Source: Diadema setosum (taxonomy: Eukaryota; Echinodermata; Echinoidea; Diadematoida; Diadematidae). Taken from it: DNA of 64,000 bases. The DNA is taken from assembly GCA_033980235.1 (NCBI GenBank), contig CM067075.1, positions 6,330,668-6,394,667 on the forward strand, written 5' to 3'. This document shows positions 59,771 through 64,000 of the stretch, piece by piece (the first letter of the stretch is position 1; every line of letters starts with the position of its first letter). The notes beneath the pieces were generated by a model. That model ran no database searches. It was not told the DNA's origin and saw only the letters and a list, made by a program, of their open reading frames with translations. The position numbers were made by a program, and so were the translations under genes.

Positions 59771-61045
59771 ACATTCAGCATCTTATTCGAGACTATGAGC
59801 AAGGGTAGACGCGTCGATCATTTCTCCTCCATCACGAACTAGGTTTGCTATGCGGACCAAGCCACAGGGGTTGACAAAACACTGGTGGGGGGGGGGGGGT
59901 GAATGAATAACAATGACATTGAAAACATGAATGTCAGCCAGGGTAATATGACTCACGTGTGTGTATAAGAGACATCTTTCACCTGTCCTTGGACGACGGA
60001 AGCAGGCGAGCTCTCGTGTGGTTTCAATCAATGAAAAAGTGGAGGGAAGAAATCAAATCTCATTACTCTGTCCGGATACCAGCCTAACAAGTTTGCCGAA
60101 AGATCACGTACAAATCCAGATGGTTTGCTTTACAAATCAATAACTGGGCCCTGCAAATCAGGCTGGAGCTTCGCCGTGACAAACGGTCGACAGCGGCGCG
60201 CTCTGGCTCCCCGTGACATGAGGGGAAACTCCACTCCAGTAATTGACTCAAGACCGGAAAATCTGGCTGTTCTTTGGCCGATAACACATATTTTACCGAT
60301 GTAGAATCTTGAATGTTGCACCCTATAGTGTAGGACTATTGTGATGGCTTGTACGCTACATGTCAAATATTTTAAATTCATGTCCCTTTCAAAAGTTTGG
60401 TACTTCAATGTCTGCTAACAAAATTTTATGCTCTTATGGAGATTACCGTCACCCAATCCTATATCAGTCGTATAACATCTTCAAAATATCGTTTTCTGCT
60501 ACCAGTTTTGTGTAACGCCTTGTTCATCCTCATTGCTCAGTCTGTTCCACCTCTTTTCATAAAATATAGATATCTCTGAATCAATGACAGACTTTACCTC
60601 AATTCTGGTGTTTGTTTGGTCGTAAAGTGTGAAATGGCATGATTCTCCTTTCGGCTCATCAGCTATCTGACAAGAAGCCATCGCATGTCTGGCTGTTGTT
60701 GTTGTTGTTTTTTTAATTAATTTATTCGTTTCTTTTGTCACAGCAGGAGATCTAACGTTCCAAAGACGTCAGGTCTTGACACTGATCAGCCATGATCCCG
60801 TTATATCGAACCGAGGGCAAATTGAAGTTTCGTTAGCATCTACAAGGAGGGCTTTAGCGATAAAATGCCATTATTCCCCTCATTAGTTCGTACGTTTTCC
60901 TTATAACTAGAGAATTCTCGCTGTCCCGACTACCTCGTTAGCAGTGTTCGCCTTTAACTCTGAGAGCGCAGACGTTTAGAAATCGACTCAAAAGACACTT
61001 TTATCCACAAGCAAGACATGGCAAATTAATGGAAAACAATATACC

Positions 61046-61220
61046 AGGGGGTGTTTCACAAAGCCGTTCTTAAAGTTAAGAAGGACTTAAGTGCGACTGG
61101 TGATCAGTTCTTGTGTGCTGTACTTATCAGAATCTCAATAATTCGGCAGCACAAAAACTGATCACCAGTCGCACTTAAGTCCTTCTTAACTTTAAGAACG
61201 GCTTTGTGAAACACCCCCCA
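61046..61220. repeat. long-arm foldback element
   Basis: Arms of about 68 bases are almost perfectly complementary (left GTTTCACAAAGCCGTTCTTA, right its complement ending GGCTTTGTGAAAC). They are separated by about 40 bases, and the C/G-rich ends read AGGGGGTG and CACCCCCC. Confidence 0.8.
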
Positions 61221-62489
61221 GGTAGACAGGAAAGTAAGCATGGTAACACAGCTTTTGACTGCACTGCGTTTTTTCTCTATGGGACGTTTCGTGTTTGTTA
61301 TTGTATCATAAAAACAGTGATAAATGCACGAAGATGTCCAAAATCCCAAGGGACATAAGGCTTTGTTGCTCGAACATGCTTTCATTCGTTGTGAAATAAG
61401 GGACGGAAATATCAAGAAGAAAAGGATTGAGAAACAAAAGAAGTAGAAGAATTGATAGAGAGGGAGGAGGATTAGGAGAAGGAGATATCTGGCATAACCT
61501 TGTTTGTTGTCTTCGAATTGGACATTTGAGCTTTAATTGCAATTTGATCAGTTAATTGTTCTAGCGTATCTTGTGCGTTTGTGTGTGTAGGGGAGGGTCT
61601 GACTATGGTTGTGTTTATACTTCCCCTTTTCGGGACAAAATCAGCGTGTTGATAAGCGTTTAGTTCAAAACATTTATTACCATATACTCTTTTTACAGGC
61701 TGTATCTATGGTTGTGTATGATACCTCCTTGGAGCAAGGTTGATTGCTGTATTGCCGTTCCCCTTTTGAATGAACGACTTAATAAATCGTTCAACAACGC
61801 CGCAAAATGTGTCACGGTAAGCCTATAAAAGCCGCATCACGGGGAAGCACGTGACATGTCTATGGACGAAGTGGAATTTGGAGGATGACTGTCTACGTGC
61901 TTCTCGCTCTTCAAGCCATTTTTTGCAAGTCTGATACCTTCTCATCTTCAGGGCGCTTTACTCCGTAGCCTTTCTTCCAGACAGTACCATTATTAAATTT
62001 GCTATCATTAACATATCTGGAACAAAAAAAAAAAAAAAAATCTGAACTGACGGATAATGAATTATTTCGGTTCTAAATTTCGTGTTCAACGTGAGTCTGC
62101 AAGGGGTATAATCAAACCTCTTAACCAACAAACAATGATTACTCTAGGGAAACCGGTTTGTATCATACCTTAAACCGACTGTATCTGCCATGTCTAAAGC
62201 AAAGGGGTTTGAACTTCAGTCGGTATATACTCGCCCTTTCATATCTACTTCTATATATCTTTTATCTTTTATTTTAGCAGATTTCTACGCTCTCATAAAT
62301 TAATTTTGTAAGCACGTCCTCATTCTTTTGGCTGACAGAAAGATCAGTGGTGATTAAAAACGACAACATCAACCCGATAAGATCGTACTTTTGAAATTGG
62401 TTGACAAAATTCCATCCATCGACGAAAATGCCCGCTGATTATACAGTGATTAAAAAAGAATAGCTATAATGAACACCGTCGACATACAT

Positions 62490-62575
62490 AATGGCGTATT
62501 CGAACCCATGACCTTCCGATTGCCAGACAGGCGTCACATCCATTAGACTACCAAGCTTCTGTCCGATAGCCAGTG
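62490..62575 (-). repeat. tRNA-like SINE head fragment
   Basis: Minus strand TTGGTAGTCTAATGG (A box) and GGGTTCGAATAC (B box) are spaced as in a tRNA. The B box departs from consensus and the remainder is not tRNA-like, so a SINE fragment is preferred. Confidence 0.45.
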
Positions 62576-62589
62576 ATGGTGCTTACCCC

Positions 62590-63160
62590 TTAAAGGACAA
62601 GTTCACCTCCATAGACATGTGGGTTGAGTGAATGCAGCAATATTAGAAGAACACATCAGTGAGTTTGAGGAAAATCGGACAATCCGTTCAAGAGTTATGA
62701 ATTTTTGAAGTTTCTTCTCAGTCACGGCTGGATGAAAAAGACTACTATAGCTTGTGATGTCGCATGTGTACAACGTTATAAAGAAAGAATAAAGAGAATT
62801 CAACATATTTCCATTTTTCTCGCATAACAAAAGAACACTCGACTTCTCTCTTTCAGAAGGCAGGGGGAATAATATTACCCTTAAGATACGTCAGTAACAA
62901 GTCAAAGAAATTTGCACTTTATTCAAAAAGTAAAGTTTTGTGAAATTCTCTTTTTATTTTCCTTATATCGTTGTACGCATGTGACATCATACACTGTATA
63001 GTAGTCTTCTTATCCAGCAGTGACTGCACAAATACTTTAAAAATTCATAACTTTTGAACGGACTGTCCAATATTCCTCAAACCTTCACTGATATCTTCTA
63101 CTAATATTGCTGCATTCTCTCAATCTTTATGTATATGAAGGTGGACTTTTCCTTTAAAGC
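62590..63160. repeat. family B TIR element, copy 5
   Basis: It starts CCTTAAAGGACAAGTTCACC and ends GGTGGACTTTTCCTTTAAAG, with GTGGGTTGAGTGAATGCAGC and CTTTTGAACGGACTGTCC inside. It has the most complete ends of its family here. Confidence 0.75.
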
Positions 63161-63310
63161 AGCGGGTAGGGAGTATACCTACTGCATAATCATTTGAACG
63201 AATAATTTTTGTGTCGAGATTGCAACTCGATCCCTTTTGCTGCAATGAAACAACAGGAGGCAAAAATCATAAGCTTGACAAAGATCATATAGGGCGATGA
63301 TGATGACCAT

Positions 63311-63657
63311 TAAAAAGGGATGGTATAGTCTTGGTTGAGATGTGGATTCAGGTTTTAACTTTTTTCGAGATAGCTAGAAACCATTTAGAGCCTGTTTGAG
63401 CAGTACAATTCCAAGCGGTGTTCAAAGTTTATTTGATCAAAAACTTTTTAGAAATGACTGAGATATTCTAGTACAAAGCAACACAAAGTGATCCTGACAA
63501 AAGGTGGGTCCCATGCCGATTTTCATCAAATTAACTTTGAATACCTCTTGAATTGTATGCTCTTTAATATTTCATATAAGTGGTTTCTGTATACATGTAT
63601 CTCGCATAAAGTACAAACTGAATCCCCATCTCAACCAAAACTTTGCTATCCTTTTAA
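63311..63657. repeat. family A palindromic TIR element, copy 6
   Basis: It starts TTAAAAAGGGATGGTATAGT and ends AACTTTGCTATCCTTTTAA. The central segment is shorter than in other copies because part of the right arm is lost. Confidence 0.65.
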
Positions 63658-64000
63658 CTTCTTCATCCCCTGGGCAACATATTTATATACAATCTCAGTA
63701 GGTTCTGAGGGTTGAGCATCTCTCATCGTTATCCTCTTGACACAAAGGAATTCCCCAAGGGAGCAGTTATCTACAGAAATACAGCTTGTATACTCAAATT
63801 CTTGCACCCGTTGTCATTAGAGGATCAATTGGCAATCAGACGCTCCTTCGGGGGCAAAGCTGAATAGCGAAAGCCCGATTTACTCTCCAGTAAACTTTAG
63901 TGCAATTGTCTGGGCTTCTCTACTCCGAACTGTACAGTGGTCATTAATAAATAGAGCAAGCTATTAGCTGTATAATGGTTCACTCGCTCACACGACTGGT

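Larger units (their letters stand above)
45126..64000. other. gene-poor 3' flank
   Basis: No run of coding exons or recognisable protein was found in these 19 kb on either strand. The stretch consists of AT-rich sequence with the repeats listed separately. Two uncharacterised items are mentioned as findings: a 156-codon open frame at 51558-52028 (minus) and a TATA box with a short signal-peptide-like frame near 61.82-61.97 kb. Confidence 0.55.

Overview
This window is eukaryotic genomic DNA: AT-rich, with GT/AG-bounded short exons, long introns, many microsatellites, tRNA-derived SINEs and several families of small terminal-inverted-repeat elements. Gene structure and repeat style fit a marine invertebrate deuterostome, most likely an echinoderm. 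That assignment is inference from general character; no marker gene fixes the species.

Three protein-coding genes can be supported. (1) A plus-strand polypeptide N-acetylgalactosaminyltransferase (GALNT family, GT27) runs from its start codon at 18065 to its stop at 45014 in ten coding exons. Phases agree at every junction and give a 696-residue type II Golgi enzyme: signal-anchor, stem with coiled coil, GT-A catalytic domain with a DSH metal motif, Gal/GalNAc-T motif, and a shortened ricin-type lectin domain. A GC-richer, CpG-richer block at about 2290-2622, with a full CRE and a strong splice donor, is a candidate distal non-coding first exon and promoter. (2, 3) Inside the 10.3-kb second intron of this gene, on the opposite strand, lie two tandem two-exon genes for BTB/T1-domain KCTD-family proteins (246 and 239 residues). 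Both are split at the same codon of the BTB domain, so they are paralogues from a local duplication.

Layout: 1-2290 no gene seen; 2290-2622 candidate promoter/first exon; 2623-18050 non-coding and repeat-rich; 18051-45125 GALNT gene with the two nested KCTD genes at 22558-25460 and 26816-28138; 45126-64000 no convincing gene, but many repeats, foldback elements and one TATA-plus-short-ORF candidate near 61.8 kb.

Repeats dominate the non-coding sequence. Family A (six palindromic copies of about 350-440 bp) and family B (five copies of about 530-700 bp plus one truncated copy) recur throughout, with a piggyBac-like element bounded by TTAA, a pogo-like element bounded by TA, four tRNA-related SINE copies, two oppositely oriented copies of a GGATCC-ended element, and several foldback elements. 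The most notable point is at GALNT exon 3. A truncated family B fragment sits between two identical 22-bp copies of the intron/exon boundary, so the present splice acceptor borrows its upstream tract from the inserted repeat while the older acceptor survives 387 bp upstream. No CRISPR array, operon or prokaryotic feature is present, and no wholly new biological system could be demonstrated from sequence alone.
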